Shown here: positions 47,757 to 56,513 of the stretch, one piece after another
Layout of the letters: each line of letters starts with the position of its first letter
Position numbering within the stretch: the first letter of the stretch is position 1
DNA from: Enterococcus sp. DIV2402
GTDB lineage: Bacteria; Bacillota; Bacilli; Lactobacillales; Enterococcaceae
Assembly (NCBI RefSeq): GCF_017426705.2
Contig: NZ_CP147251.1
Span: forward strand, 879,501 to 943,500
Length of the DNA stretch: 64,000 bases
Direction: 5' to 3'
The notes under the pieces: generated by a model
Seen by the model: the letters and a program-made list of their open reading frames with translations, nothing else
The model's database searches: none
What the model was told of the DNA's origin: nothing
Position numbers and translations under genes: made by a program

Positions 47757-49094
47757 ATGGAGCTAACATTACCAATTGATTCTTATATCGAACAAGCCAA
47801 AAGGCATTCCTTTTTTTCAGTATTTGGAAAAGTTAGCGAAGTGGTGGGTTTAATCATAAAAGTCGAAGGACTAGATGTATTTGTTGGAGAAATTTGCGAA
47901 ATTAAAATCCGCAATAGCAATAAAACGGCGTTATCTGAAGTGGTAGGTTTTGTGAAACAAACGGTTTTGCTAATGCCTTTGGATGAACTAGAAGGCATTG
48001 GCCCAGGATGTTTAGTGAAAGCTACGGGTAAAACTTTAACCGTCAAAGTAAATGATGACTTGCTTGGTCACACGCTCGATGGACTGGGGCGACCGTTAGA
48101 CGATTTAGTTTTAAATGAAAATAGTCCTGAATATGAAGTGATTAATGACTCTCCAGACCCTTTTAAACGAAAACGAATCGCTGAAATTATGAGTACAGGT
48201 GTACGCGCAATTGATGGCATTATGACAGTCGGTGAAGGTCAACGTATGGGGATTTTTGCCGGAAGTGGTGTGGGAAAAAGTACATTGTTGGGAATGGTTG
48301 CTCGTTACTGTGACGCAGATGTCATTGTCATTGGTTTAATCGGTGAACGTGGTCGTGAGGTAAAAGAGTTTATTGAGAATGATTTAGGTAGTGAGGGGTA
48401 CAAAAAATCAGTAGTGGTTTGTGCGACGTCAGATTCGCCGCCTTTGGTTCGTTTAAAAGGAGCACACGTTGCTACCGCAATTGCTGAATATTTCCGTGAT
48501 CAAGGCAAGAAGGTGGTATTGATGATGGACTCAGTTACACGTTTTGCTATGGCACAACGAGAAATTGGGTTATCTATCGGAGAACCACCCACCACGAAAG
48601 GGTATACTCCATCTGTATTTACAGCTTTGCCAAAATTGTTAGAGCGTAGTGGAATGTCTGATAAAGGCTCAATTACAGCGTTTTATACAGTTTTGGTTGA
48701 AGGGGATGACATGAATGAACCAATTGCTGATGCCGTACGCGGAATTTTAGACGGTCATATCTTACTTTCGCGTAAAATTGCTTCACAAAATCATTATCCA
48801 GCGATTGATATTCAAAATAGTTTGAGTCGATTGATGAAAAGTTTAGTTTCTCCAGAACATCATAAGCATGCCGGTGAACTAAAAGAAAATATGGCTGCTT
48901 ACTCGGAAGCAAAAGACCTAATTGATATTGGTGCTTATCAAAAAGGAAGTAATGCTGTGATAGATTATGCGATTTCGTTACATCAACCAATCAATGCCTT
49001 TTTACGTCAACAAGTAGAAGAACCTTCTGATTATGAACAAACAGTTATGAAACTACATGCTTTATTTAGCGATGTATCAACGATTAGAGGGTAA
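47757..49094 (+). CDS. fliI: flagellum-specific export ATPase FliI
   Basis: A 445-residue F1-beta-like ATPase. Walker A is AGSGVGKST at residues 168-176. GLIGERGREVKEFIE and VVLMMDSVTRFAMAQREIGL (Walker B) follow. It powers, with the proton gradient, unfolding and entry of export substrates. It starts 7 bp after fliH and is followed by fliJ. Confidence 0.95.
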   Translation: MELTLPIDSYIEQAKRHSFFSVFGKVSEVVGLIIKVEGLDVFVGEICEIKIRNSNKTALSEVVGFVKQTVLLMPLDELEGIGPGCLVKATGKTLTVKVNDDLLGHTLDGLGRPLDDLVLNENSPEYEVINDSPDPFKRKRIAEIMSTGVRAIDGIMTVGEGQRMGIFAGSGVGKSTLLGMVARYCDADVIVIGLIGERGREVKEFIENDLGSEGYKKSVVVCATSDSPPLVRLKGAHVATAIAEYFRDQGKKVVLMMDSVTRFAMAQREIGLSIGEPPTTKGYTPSVFTALPKLLERSGMSDKGSITAFYTVLVEGDDMNEPIADAVRGILDGHILLSRKIASQNHYPAIDIQNSLSRLMKSLVSPEHHKHAGELKENMAAYSEAKDLIDIGAYQKGSNAVIDYAISLHQPINAFLRQQVEEPSDYEQTVMKLHALFSDVSTIRG

Positions 49095-49108
49095 GAAGGG
49101 AGTAAAAA

Positions 49109-49528
49109 GTGGAAAAATTTCAATTCTCGCTAGAAAAAATTTTAGATTATCGTTGGATTCAAGAAAATGAAGCAAAAAGAGAATATGCTTCAGCACAAAA
49201 AGCACTGAATGAACAAGAAGAAATTTTGAAACAACTAATTGCAGAAAAAGGGGAATTGATGGAAATTCGTGAAACAACCGTCAATCGAATGCAAATTCAA
49301 CAGTGGTATTTGTTAGATTTAAATCAAAAATTAACAGAAACAGTTCAAACAATTAATGAGCTTAAACATTTTGTAGAACTCAAATTACAAGCATATATTA
49401 CCGCACAAAAAGAAAGAAAAGTTTTAGAAAAACTCTCAGAAAAACAAATGGCGGAGCATCAATTAGCTGTAAATCGTGAAGAACAAAAAATGCTAGATGA
49501 GATGGCAAATAGAAAAAGAATCAGTTAA
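49109..49528 (+). CDS. fliJ: flagellar export chaperone FliJ
   Basis: A 139-residue, almost wholly coiled-coil protein beginning MEKFQFSLEKILDYR, the usual FliJ start. It is a soluble part of the export ATPase complex. The start is GTG with AAGGGAG before it. Sequence conservation in this family is low, so position between fliI and fliK is a main argument. Confidence 0.85.
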   Translation: MEKFQFSLEKILDYRWIQENEAKREYASAQKALNEQEEILKQLIAEKGELMEIRETTVNRMQIQQWYLLDLNQKLTETVQTINELKHFVELKLQAYITAQKERKVLEKLSEKQMAEHQLAVNREEQKMLDEMANRKRIS

Positions 49529-49554
49529 TTCTCGGCTGATAGAAAGGATGAAAA

Positions 49555-52218
49555 ATGGAAAGAATTCATCAAATAACGAATAGTACGTTTCCAACAACCA
49601 ACCACCAATCTTCAGCCCCAGACAGTACTATGTTTCAAATGTTCTTCCAACAGTTTCAGTCGGCATCAGACGAGGATGTTCAATCAGAAGAAACTACTGT
49701 TGAACATTCAGAGCTAGAACAGTCCATGGATGAGGACACTTTTTCTAAAGCGAATATATCCAAGCAAGAACATTCATCGCAAGCATCAAGCATACCCATA
49801 AGCACATTTGCTACTCAGTCAAGTCAGCAATCTGCTTCAACAACCAATGAAACTAGTAACATGCAACAAACGACCACTCGAATGGACACAGAATTTTTAG
49901 TTGGAATGGAACAAAAAAATAGTCATGCAGTTTTTATGCAAACGAATAGTCCCTCCACAGATGTTTTGGGTAAATCAAACGAACATAGAACGACTAATTT
50001 ATTTAAAGAATCTGTTGAATCTTATTCTAATAGAGTTTCAGAAAACAAAATGTTTGCTATTCAGACGGTTCCATCAGTTAATGAAAATCCAGAAGTGATG
50101 ACAAATGAGGCGCTGCCGTCGCCTTTTTCTGTAGAAGTAACAAGTGATTCGTCTGAAAAAATAAATTCTTTACCCGTCAATCGTTCGATGGAAGTAAATA
50201 CCGTCATCGAAGAACAACAATTTAATCCACCATTGGTAAATCCTACAGGAGATTTGTTAGAAACGGTACCGGATACGAAAGAAATGCTAACAGAGGCGTT
50301 TCAAGTGACCAAAGAGCATCTGCCAACAGCTCAAAGCTTTATAGAAAATCAATTGCATCAAAATTCAGAAATCTTAATTGGAGAATTTTCTCAAATAGAA
50401 AAAGACACATTGCCACAAACAAGTCCAGAAACAACAGGTGAAGAGTCTTCGTCTGTGGCTACAATGGATTCAGCAAGTCCAGATATTAGCTGGACTAATC
50501 CTTTAAATTCAACTTCTGATAACTTTATGGGAGAGACGAAACAAGTAGAAAAAAATATAGAGGAACAGCCACTTAAAAATGGGGTTGGAATAGAACTATC
50601 AGCTGAACTGCCAACAGCTGAATTACCGACTGTCGCTAGTATGGTTTCCGAACGTTTGCGTCCAACTTCTGATAAATTTCTTGGAATGGATCATCAAGGA
50701 GAAGAAAATCTGCCAGAACAGCTAAACGCTGAATTACCGATTGCTGCTAGTATAGTTCCCGAACGTTTGCGTTCAACTTCTGATAAATTTCTTGGAATGG
50801 ATCATCAAGGAGAAGAAAATCTGCCAGAACAGCTAAACGCTGAACTACCGATTGCGGCTAGTATGGTTCCCGAACGTTTGCGTCCAACTTCTGATAAATT
50901 TCTTGGAATGGATCATCAAGGAGAAGAAAATCTGTTAGAACAATCAAACCCTGAATTATCGATTCACGGCAGTTTGTTCCCAAATCGTTTGAAATCAATG
51001 TCTGATCAATTCCTTGGGCCAGTCACTATTGAAGAGTCGATAGTGACACAACCAATAAACAGTGGAGAATTAGAGGCAACAGCTGAACTGCTAACATCTG
51101 TTGCTAAGACCAAACAAACTGTTCCATCTTCAGAAGTGATTCTTGATGAGTCGTCAGTAATTGAAAAATTATCTGAGCAACAAACACTGAATACTGATTT
51201 AGAAAATGGGATAGATGAAGCGGTAGTATTGAAGAATCGAACAATCGATCCAGAGGTAGACTTACCCAAAGGCACACAAGCGGTAAATGAAACGTTGCCT
51301 AATAAAAGTTCAGATACGCTCGTTGAAAAAGTATTATCCAGCAAAGTACTGTCTAAAGAGGTAGCACCTACTGAAATAGTTCAAGCGCCAATTATTGAAA
51401 AAATAGTGGGTTCAGACAAACAACAAGTTCCTACTGTAATAGAAGAAGTACCAGAAACAGCTAAAAAGACAGCAGCTATCTTAGATAAGTCGATACCAGT
51501 GGATCAAGAAATTAGCGAACCAAAAGCAACAAATCGAGTGGAAGTACAAAGTGAGAAACAAAGTCTACCAGTTGAAAATGAAAACGTCGAATCGACAGAC
51601 CAAGTTCATTCGACAACTAAAACTGAATCAACAGATAAATCGATCACACCAAAATCTGTAGGGAATTCAGAGATTGTAACCAGTTCACCAACGACGATAC
51701 CTGTTCGCGAGGCTGGAACAATCGCTTTAGATGTACCGAAAATTCAAAGTGGACACGGACCTACATTTGAAAAAGTAGTTCAAGAAATAGCCAAGCCTAT
51801 TCAGCAAGAGTTACAAACAATGGTGCGACCAAATGAAAAAGTGGTGACTTTTGACTTAGACCCAGGAGATTTGGGGAAAATTCAGGTCAAAATGAAAGTA
51901 ACCGCTCAATCTGTTTCATTAGAATTAACCGTGCAATCAGAACAAACTAAAAAAATGTTTGAAGCGATTACGACACGCTTAGATAAAGTATTACAAAAAC
52001 AAGAGAATGTGTCTGTGTTTACTGTGACTCGTTCAGAACCAACGATTGCTTCGACAACCGATAATCAAAACTCATTGTCACAGTCGTTTCAGCAGGGATT
52101 TTCACAAGAACGTCCAATGCAACAACAACGACATCCGGCAGGTCGATATCGAAAACAACAGCTAGAAGAAAATGTTGTCGAGCATGAAGTCGAAAGTCGC
52201 GTGAGTATTTTAGCTTAA
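49555..52218 (+). CDS. fliK: flagellar hook-length control protein FliK, unusually long with tandem repeats
   Basis: An 887-residue protein, against roughly 400-490 in most Firmicutes. The first 730 residues are low-complexity, rich in Ser, Thr, Glu and Gln, and contain three tandem 37-residue repeats (residues 366-476; ERLRPTSDKFLGMDHQGEEN and so on) with weaker copies around them. The conserved Flg_hook domain is near residues 755-835 (VVTFDLDPGDLGKIQVKMKV, then SVSLELTVQSEQTKKMF). FliK measures hook length and switches the export gate to late substrates, so ruler length can affect hook length. The gene sits between fliJ and flgD as expected. Confidence 0.88.
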   Translation: MERIHQITNSTFPTTNHQSSAPDSTMFQMFFQQFQSASDEDVQSEETTVEHSELEQSMDEDTFSKANISKQEHSSQASSIPISTFATQSSQQSASTTNETSNMQQTTTRMDTEFLVGMEQKNSHAVFMQTNSPSTDVLGKSNEHRTTNLFKESVESYSNRVSENKMFAIQTVPSVNENPEVMTNEALPSPFSVEVTSDSSEKINSLPVNRSMEVNTVIEEQQFNPPLVNPTGDLLETVPDTKEMLTEAFQVTKEHLPTAQSFIENQLHQNSEILIGEFSQIEKDTLPQTSPETTGEESSSVATMDSASPDISWTNPLNSTSDNFMGETKQVEKNIEEQPLKNGVGIELSAELPTAELPTVASMVSERLRPTSDKFLGMDHQGEENLPEQLNAELPIAASIVPERLRSTSDKFLGMDHQGEENLPEQLNAELPIAASMVPERLRPTSDKFLGMDHQGEENLLEQSNPELSIHGSLFPNRLKSMSDQFLGPVTIEESIVTQPINSGELEATAELLTSVAKTKQTVPSSEVILDESSVIEKLSEQQTLNTDLENGIDEAVVLKNRTIDPEVDLPKGTQAVNETLPNKSSDTLVEKVLSSKVLSKEVAPTEIVQAPIIEKIVGSDKQQVPTVIEEVPETAKKTAAILDKSIPVDQEISEPKATNRVEVQSEKQSLPVENENVESTDQVHSTTKTESTDKSITPKSVGNSEIVTSSPTTIPVREAGTIALDVPKIQSGHGPTFEKVVQEIAKPIQQELQTMVRPNEKVVTFDLDPGDLGKIQVKMKVTAQSVSLELTVQSEQTKKMFEAITTRLDKVLQKQENVSVFTVTRSEPTIASTTDNQNSLSQSFQQGFSQERPMQQQRHPAGRYRKQQLEENVVEHEVESRVSILA
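50650..50982 (+). repeat. Three tandem 111-bp in-frame repeats in fliK
   Basis: Units start at 50650, 50761 and 50872. The first two differ at 4 of 111 positions by my count. The third is identical to the first for its first 63 bp and then diverges. A degenerate partial unit follows at 50983-51020 and weaker related stretches precede. Each unit adds 37 residues. Confidence 0.92.
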
Positions 52219-52235
52219 AAGGAGGAAAAAGAACG

Positions 52236-52664
52236 ATGACAGACGCAGTGAATAGTCTTAATTTTGGTGGAACATATGCCACGAGTCAAAAAAGCGATCC
52301 TTCAGAAATTTCGATGGATGATTTTTTGAAAATTCTTTCTGCATCGATGAGTAATCCCACTGTTTCGGCAGGTGGTGGTGAATCTGGAGGAAATGCTGGT
52401 ACCGATTATATTGGACAGTTTGTTCAGTTTACTACTTTGCAACAAATTAAAGAAATTGGCGACGGACTAAATCAGTCTGTTCGTATGTCTCAACAGCAAC
52501 AAGCGTTTGAAATGTTAGGGCGTGAAGTCAGTGTACGAGACGGAGAAGAAATTGTTACCGGAAAAGTAGAAAAAGTCCGCTTCGTTGATGGTTATGCAAC
52601 CATCGTTGTTGGTGGGAACGAATATTACATGAGTGGTATTCAAGAAATTGGTGAAAAAATATAA
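52236..52664 (+). CDS. flgD: flagellar hook capping protein FlgD
   Basis: A 142-residue short FlgD as in Bacillus. It has SMDDFLKILSASMSNP early and YIGQFVQFTTLQQIKEIGDG, the conserved core, at residues 66-85, then a small beta-rich end (LGREVSVRDGEEIVTGKVEK). FlgD caps the growing hook and is removed later. AAAGGAGG precedes the ATG. A Gly-rich insert (AGGGESGGNAG) lies in the middle. Confidence 0.92.
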   Translation: MTDAVNSLNFGGTYATSQKSDPSEISMDDFLKILSASMSNPTVSAGGGESGGNAGTDYIGQFVQFTTLQQIKEIGDGLNQSVRMSQQQQAFEMLGREVSVRDGEEIVTGKVEKVRFVDGYATIVVGGNEYYMSGIQEIGEKI

Positions 52665-52698
52665 TGAGTTGTCATGAAAAATTAGGAGGAAAAGAAAA

Positions 52699-53553
52699 AT
52701 GTTAAGATCAATGTACTCAGGCGTTAGTGGAATGAAAAATTTACAGGTTAAAATGGATGTTATCGCAAATAATATTGCCAACGTTAATACAATTGGTTTC
52801 AAATCAAGTCGTGTGATGTTCCAAGATATTATGAGTCAAACCACAACTCAAGCAACAGCTGGACAACCAGGTGGACTTGGTGGAACAAATATGCAACAAA
52901 TTGGTTTAGGTGTACAAGTTGGTTCCATTGATACAATTCATGAACCAGGCGCACCGACTTCAACGGGTCGTGATTTAGACTTTTATCTAGAAGGTGGTGG
53001 TTATTTTGTTGTCCGTGATGGTGAAGGAAATAACTTATACACTAGAGATGGTATTTTCACGCGTGATGGCAATGGGGATCTAGTAAATAGTTCAGGGATG
53101 AAAGTCATGGGAGCGGTGAGCACAAATAATACGACAGCACCGGATATCACTAATAACAGTCTTTTAGCAGCATTAAATGTTCCTGAAGAATTTAATGGTC
53201 AAGCTTACCAATCAATGGCCATTGATAAATATGGGGTAGTTTCAGCTAAATATGGCAATCAAGATGTAATTATTGGTCGAGTGGCGGTCGCAACTTTTAA
53301 CAACCCCGATGCTTTACAAAAATTGGGTGGTAATAATTATGGCGCAACTGTAAATACAGGTAATGCAATTCTTGGAGCTGCTGGACAAAATGGCTCAGGC
53401 ATGATGCAATCTGGAAAAATCGAAATGTCAAACGTTGATTTATCAACTGAATTTACTGAAATGATTGTTGCTAGTCGTGCTTACCAAGCAAACTCAAGAA
53501 GTATTACAACATCTGATGAAATGCTTCAAGAATTATTAAACTTGAAACGTTAA
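52699..53553 (+). CDS. flgE: flagellar hook protein FlgE
   Basis: A 284-residue hook-family protein. The N-terminal ANNIANVNTIGFKSSRVMFQ and C-terminal VDLSTEFTEMIVASRAYQAN helices form the polymer core. EPGAPTSTGRDLDFYLEGG is the D1 beta signature. Directly after flgD it should be the hook protein; distal rod FlgG-type proteins are encoded separately at 60407 and 61121. It is short, lacking large D2/D3 inserts, like Bacillus FlgE. Confidence 0.88.
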   Translation: MLRSMYSGVSGMKNLQVKMDVIANNIANVNTIGFKSSRVMFQDIMSQTTTQATAGQPGGLGGTNMQQIGLGVQVGSIDTIHEPGAPTSTGRDLDFYLEGGGYFVVRDGEGNNLYTRDGIFTRDGNGDLVNSSGMKVMGAVSTNNTTAPDITNNSLLAALNVPEEFNGQAYQSMAIDKYGVVSAKYGNQDVIIGRVAVATFNNPDALQKLGGNNYGATVNTGNAILGAAGQNGSGMMQSGKIEMSNVDLSTEFTEMIVASRAYQANSRSITTSDEMLQELLNLKR

Positions 53554-53586
53554 TATCCTAAACTTTAATTAAAAGGAGATACTCAT

Positions 53587-53790
53587 ATGATTCCGGTCAC
53601 ATCGTTAAGCAAAAAGCAGTTTTATCTCAATCCTGATTTGATTTATCGTTTAGAGGAAACCCCTGATACTATGGTGACTTTAGTAGATGGAAAAACATTG
53701 CTTGTTATTGAAACGGCTGACGAAGTGATTCAACGAATCATTGAGTATCGCCAAAAAATTCAACAACCAATTAATTTAAAAGAAGCGTAG
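53587..53790 (+). CDS. FlbD/SwrD-family flagellar protein
   Basis: A 67-residue protein of the FlbD family. The core is FYLNPDLIYRLEETPDTMVT, then LVDGKTLLVIETADEVIQRI. In Bacillus subtilis the equivalent SwrD, at the same operon position between flgE and fliL, raises motor torque. An AAAGGAG site precedes the ATG. Confidence 0.85.
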   Translation: MIPVTSLSKKQFYLNPDLIYRLEETPDTMVTLVDGKTLLVIETADEVIQRIIEYRQKIQQPINLKEA

Positions 53791-53803
53791 GAGGTGAGTC
53801 AGT

Positions 53804-54325
53804 ATGGAGAAAAAGAAAAAAGGAAAAGCTCCAAAAGCTGAAAATGAAACAGTTGAAGTTGAAAAAAAGAGTATGAAGATGGGACTTATTTTACCTTTAA
53901 TCCTGGTACTGGCAGTAGTCGGTAGTGTGATTGGAACAGTCGTAACAACTAAGTTTTTATTGCCCCCAACAACAGGTGTACAAGTTGCTGAAAAAGAAGG
54001 TAAACCCACTGTTTCAGAAGATCAAACCATTGTTCCATTAGATGAATTTGTTGTGAATTTAGCGAAAAGCGAAGGAAATCAACAATATATTCGTGTCAAT
54101 CTTTCTGTATTGATTGAAGAAAAAGACAGTGAAGATTTTACTAAAAATGTTGCTTTAGTTAGAGACAGTATCGTCAATGTTTTGCGTCAAAAAAAAGCTA
54201 GCGATATTTTAGATACGCCAGAAGGTCTAGCGCAGTGGAAGGCAGAACTTAAAGAAACCATTAATCATGCGTACGGGACAGAAATCGTTAGTGATGTATA
54301 TATTACTGATCTAGCAATTCAGTAG
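53804..54325 (+). CDS. fliL: flagellar basal-body-associated protein FliL
   Basis: A 173-residue FliL. A Lys/Glu-rich cytoplasmic N-terminus is followed by one membrane segment at about residues 26-50 and an outer domain with IVPLDEFVVNLAKSEGNQQY and LRQKKASDILDTPEGLAQWK. It supports stator function. It follows flbD/swrD by 13 bp. fliM and fliY, which usually come next, are absent. Confidence 0.9.
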   Translation: MEKKKKGKAPKAENETVEVEKKSMKMGLILPLILVLAVVGSVIGTVVTTKFLLPPTTGVQVAEKEGKPTVSEDQTIVPLDEFVVNLAKSEGNQQYIRVNLSVLIEEKDSEDFTKNVALVRDSIVNVLRQKKASDILDTPEGLAQWKAELKETINHAYGTEIVSDVYITDLAIQ

Positions 54326-54333
54326 GAGCAGTT

Positions 54334-54711
54334 ATGGAAATAATATTTTTATTAGTGAAGATGATTGTCTTTCTTTTTGTTTTATTATATGGAGCCAATC
54401 AATTGCTTCGCTATCTAAACAATCGCACACATCAAAATGGTGGGAAAACGTTACAAGTACTAGAAAGAATTGCAGTTAGCAAATCGTCTTTTATCGCCAT
54501 TGTTAAAATTTTAGACAAATATTATGTGATGAGTTTATCGGAACAAACGAATGAAATTATTCGTGAGTTAACACCAGAAGAAGTGCAGAAATATCGTACG
54601 TCACAACAAACACCACAAGAAATTGTTCCTAAACAATTTTCGCAACTAATTCAAAAGAAAACGGAACAGTTAGCACGTAGAAAGAGGAATTCATCGAATG
54701 AAGAAAAGTAG
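54334..54711 (+). CDS. fliO: flagellar export gate assembly protein FliO
   Basis: A 125-residue protein with one N-terminal membrane segment (about residues 3-20) and a small cytoplasmic domain containing KTLQVLERIAVSKSSFIAIV and YYVMSLSEQT, matching the FliO/FliZ family. FliO assists FliP assembly. It overlaps fliP by 14 bp, and family conservation is weak, so position is part of the evidence. Confidence 0.85.
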   Translation: MEIIFLLVKMIVFLFVLLYGANQLLRYLNNRTHQNGGKTLQVLERIAVSKSSFIAIVKILDKYYVMSLSEQTNEIIRELTPEEVQKYRTSQQTPQEIVPKQFSQLIQKKTEQLARRKRNSSNEEK

Positions 54712-55459
54712 TTTATGGTTGTATTTACTAGGAATAGCAGTCACTATGTTGGTATTTCCTACGCAAGTTCATGCATTAGATGCAGAAGAAGTGACAAATA
54801 CAATTAATGGTTTGCTTTCAAATACAGGTTCTTCTGACCAAACAATTAATACTTTTATCATGATGACTTTATTATCAATCATTCCGATTCTATTGGTAAT
54901 GACCACATCGTTTACTCGAATTATTATGGTGTTATCTTTTGTACGTAATGCTTTAGGAACACAGCAAAATCCACCGAACCAAGTTTTAATTGGTTTGGCT
55001 TTGTTTTTGACTTTTTTTGTGATGCGCCCAGTTTATACAGACATCTATAATGATGCGATTCAGCCATTTCAAAATGAAGAAATTACACAACAAGAAGTTT
55101 TTGATCGCTCGGAAATTCGAATTAAAGAATTTATGTATGAGCAAACACGTGATAAAGATGTGGAATTATTTGTTGATTTAGCAGATGCACGTGGTCAATA
55201 TGCGTCTTATGAAGAACTACCTATGACTATTTTAACACCCGCTTTTATTATTAGTGAATTACGAATCGCCTTTAGTATCGGCTTTTTGATTTTCATACCG
55301 TTTTTGATTATCGATATGGTTGTAGCCAGTGTATTGATGTCGATGGGGATGTTTATGTTGTCACCAGTGATGATTTCCTTACCGTTTAAGCTCTTATTAT
55401 TTGTGTTAGTCGATGGTTGGTATCTAGTAGTGGAATCGTTAATTAAGAGCTTTGCTTAG
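54698..55459 (+). CDS. fliP: flagellar export gate protein FliP
   Basis: A 253-residue FliP with a cleavable signal-like start (ending about THVHALDA-like at residues 20-28; the visible residues are PTQVHALD) and four membrane segments. Family signatures TSFTRIIMVLSFVRNALGTQ and LTPAFIISELRIAFSIGFLI are present. FliP forms the core of the export gate with FliQ and FliR. It starts inside fliO. Confidence 0.94.
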   Translation: MKKSSLWLYLLGIAVTMLVFPTQVHALDAEEVTNTINGLLSNTGSSDQTINTFIMMTLLSIIPILLVMTTSFTRIIMVLSFVRNALGTQQNPPNQVLIGLALFLTFFVMRPVYTDIYNDAIQPFQNEEITQQEVFDRSEIRIKEFMYEQTRDKDVELFVDLADARGQYASYEELPMTILTPAFIISELRIAFSIGFLIFIPFLIIDMVVASVLMSMGMFMLSPVMISLPFKLLLFVLVDGWYLVVESLIKSFA

Positions 55460-55474
55460 AAAGTAGGAAGAAAA

Positions 55475-55738
55475 ATGTCTGTTGAATTAGTCTTAGATGT
55501 GATGCGTGAAGCGTTCATGAAAATCTTGTTAGTATCTGGTCCAGCAATTGTTGTGGCGATGGTGGTCGGATTAATTATTAGTATTTTTCAAGCAACCACG
55601 CAAATTCAAGAACAAACATTAAGTTTTGTGCCGAAACTTATGGCTATCTTTTTAACACTCATGTTAGCTGGTAACTTCATGTTAAATTTACTTTTAGAAT
55701 TTACGCAATCGATTTTTAAAATCATTGCTTCTTTATGA
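55475..55738 (+). CDS. fliQ: flagellar export gate protein FliQ
   Basis: An 87-residue FliQ with two membrane helices. The characteristic VVGLIISIFQATTQIQEQTL follows the first helix and FVPKLMAIFLTLMLAGNF begins the second. It wraps around FliP and FliR in the export gate. Length and position are as expected. Confidence 0.94.
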   Translation: MSVELVLDVMREAFMKILLVSGPAIVVAMVVGLIISIFQATTQIQEQTLSFVPKLMAIFLTLMLAGNFMLNLLLEFTQSIFKIIASL

Positions 55739-55747
55739 GGAAGTAAG

Positions 55748-56500
55748 ATGGCACAAATTCAAGTTTTTTTATTTGTTTTTATTCGTATTCTTTCTTTTTT
55801 AGCTGTTTGTCCGGTATTTTCTCAAAAAGGAGTACCTATGATGGCAAAAGCAGTTTTAGGCGGCAGTTTTGTTGTCGGGGCTTGGCCATATGTTGAAGCT
55901 GCAACAACGACTTATCCAATTTTATTGTTTGCATTAATTAGTGTGAAGGAAGTATTACTTGGTCTAGCTATGGGTTACGTCACTCAATTAGTTTTTACAG
56001 GTGTTGAAATGGCAGGTAATATGATTGATTTTCAAGTAGGTTTTTCAATGGGACAAGCATTTGACCCAACGTTTGAAATGATGAGTTCACAATATGGGAA
56101 AGTTTATTATTGGCTGAGTTTAGCAATTGTATTTGTTTTAGACTTACATCATTTTTTGATTAAAGGTATGTTGCTATCCTTTCAGTTAATTCCGCTAGGT
56201 GCGTTACCTATTCAAGGGAGTACAGTTGAGGGGATTATCAAATTGTTTGTGGGAACGTTTGAAATGGCGGTTAATCTGGCAGCACCATTAGTAGTAGGTG
56301 TGTTAGTGATTGATGTTGTTTTAGGAGTTATTTCCAGAACGATTCCAAGTCTAAATGTTTTGATGTTAGGAATGCCTATTAAAAATGCGGTTAGTTTCGC
56401 ATTATTTTTATTGGTTTTGCCAAACCTTGTCAGTTATTTAGGAAAGAAATTACCCGAAGCATTATTATTTTTACAAGAATTTATTCAATCGTTAAGTTAG
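55748..56500 (+). CDS. fliR: flagellar export gate protein FliR
   Basis: A 250-residue FliR with about six hydrophobic segments. KEVLLGLAMGYVTQLVFTGV, then EMAGNMIDFQVGFSMGQAFD, is the family signature. It completes the FliPQR pore and contacts FlhB. It lies 9 bp after fliQ. Confidence 0.93.
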   Translation: MAQIQVFLFVFIRILSFLAVCPVFSQKGVPMMAKAVLGGSFVVGAWPYVEAATTTYPILLFALISVKEVLLGLAMGYVTQLVFTGVEMAGNMIDFQVGFSMGQAFDPTFEMMSSQYGKVYYWLSLAIVFVLDLHHFLIKGMLLSFQLIPLGALPIQGSTVEGIIKLFVGTFEMAVNLAAPLVVGVLVIDVVLGVISRTIPSLNVLMLGMPIKNAVSFALFLLVLPNLVSYLGKKLPEALLFLQEFIQSLS

Positions 56501-56513
56501 TGAGGTGAGGACA

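Noticed and set aside
50650-51020. Regular repeats that could suggest a CRISPR array
   Set aside because: The repeats are contiguous 111-bp in-frame units inside fliK with no spacers and no cas genes nearby.
56505-56513. GTG at 56505 as the start of flhB
   Set aside because: It lies within the GAGGTGA ribosome binding site. The TTG at 56514 gives the normal FlhB N-terminus.
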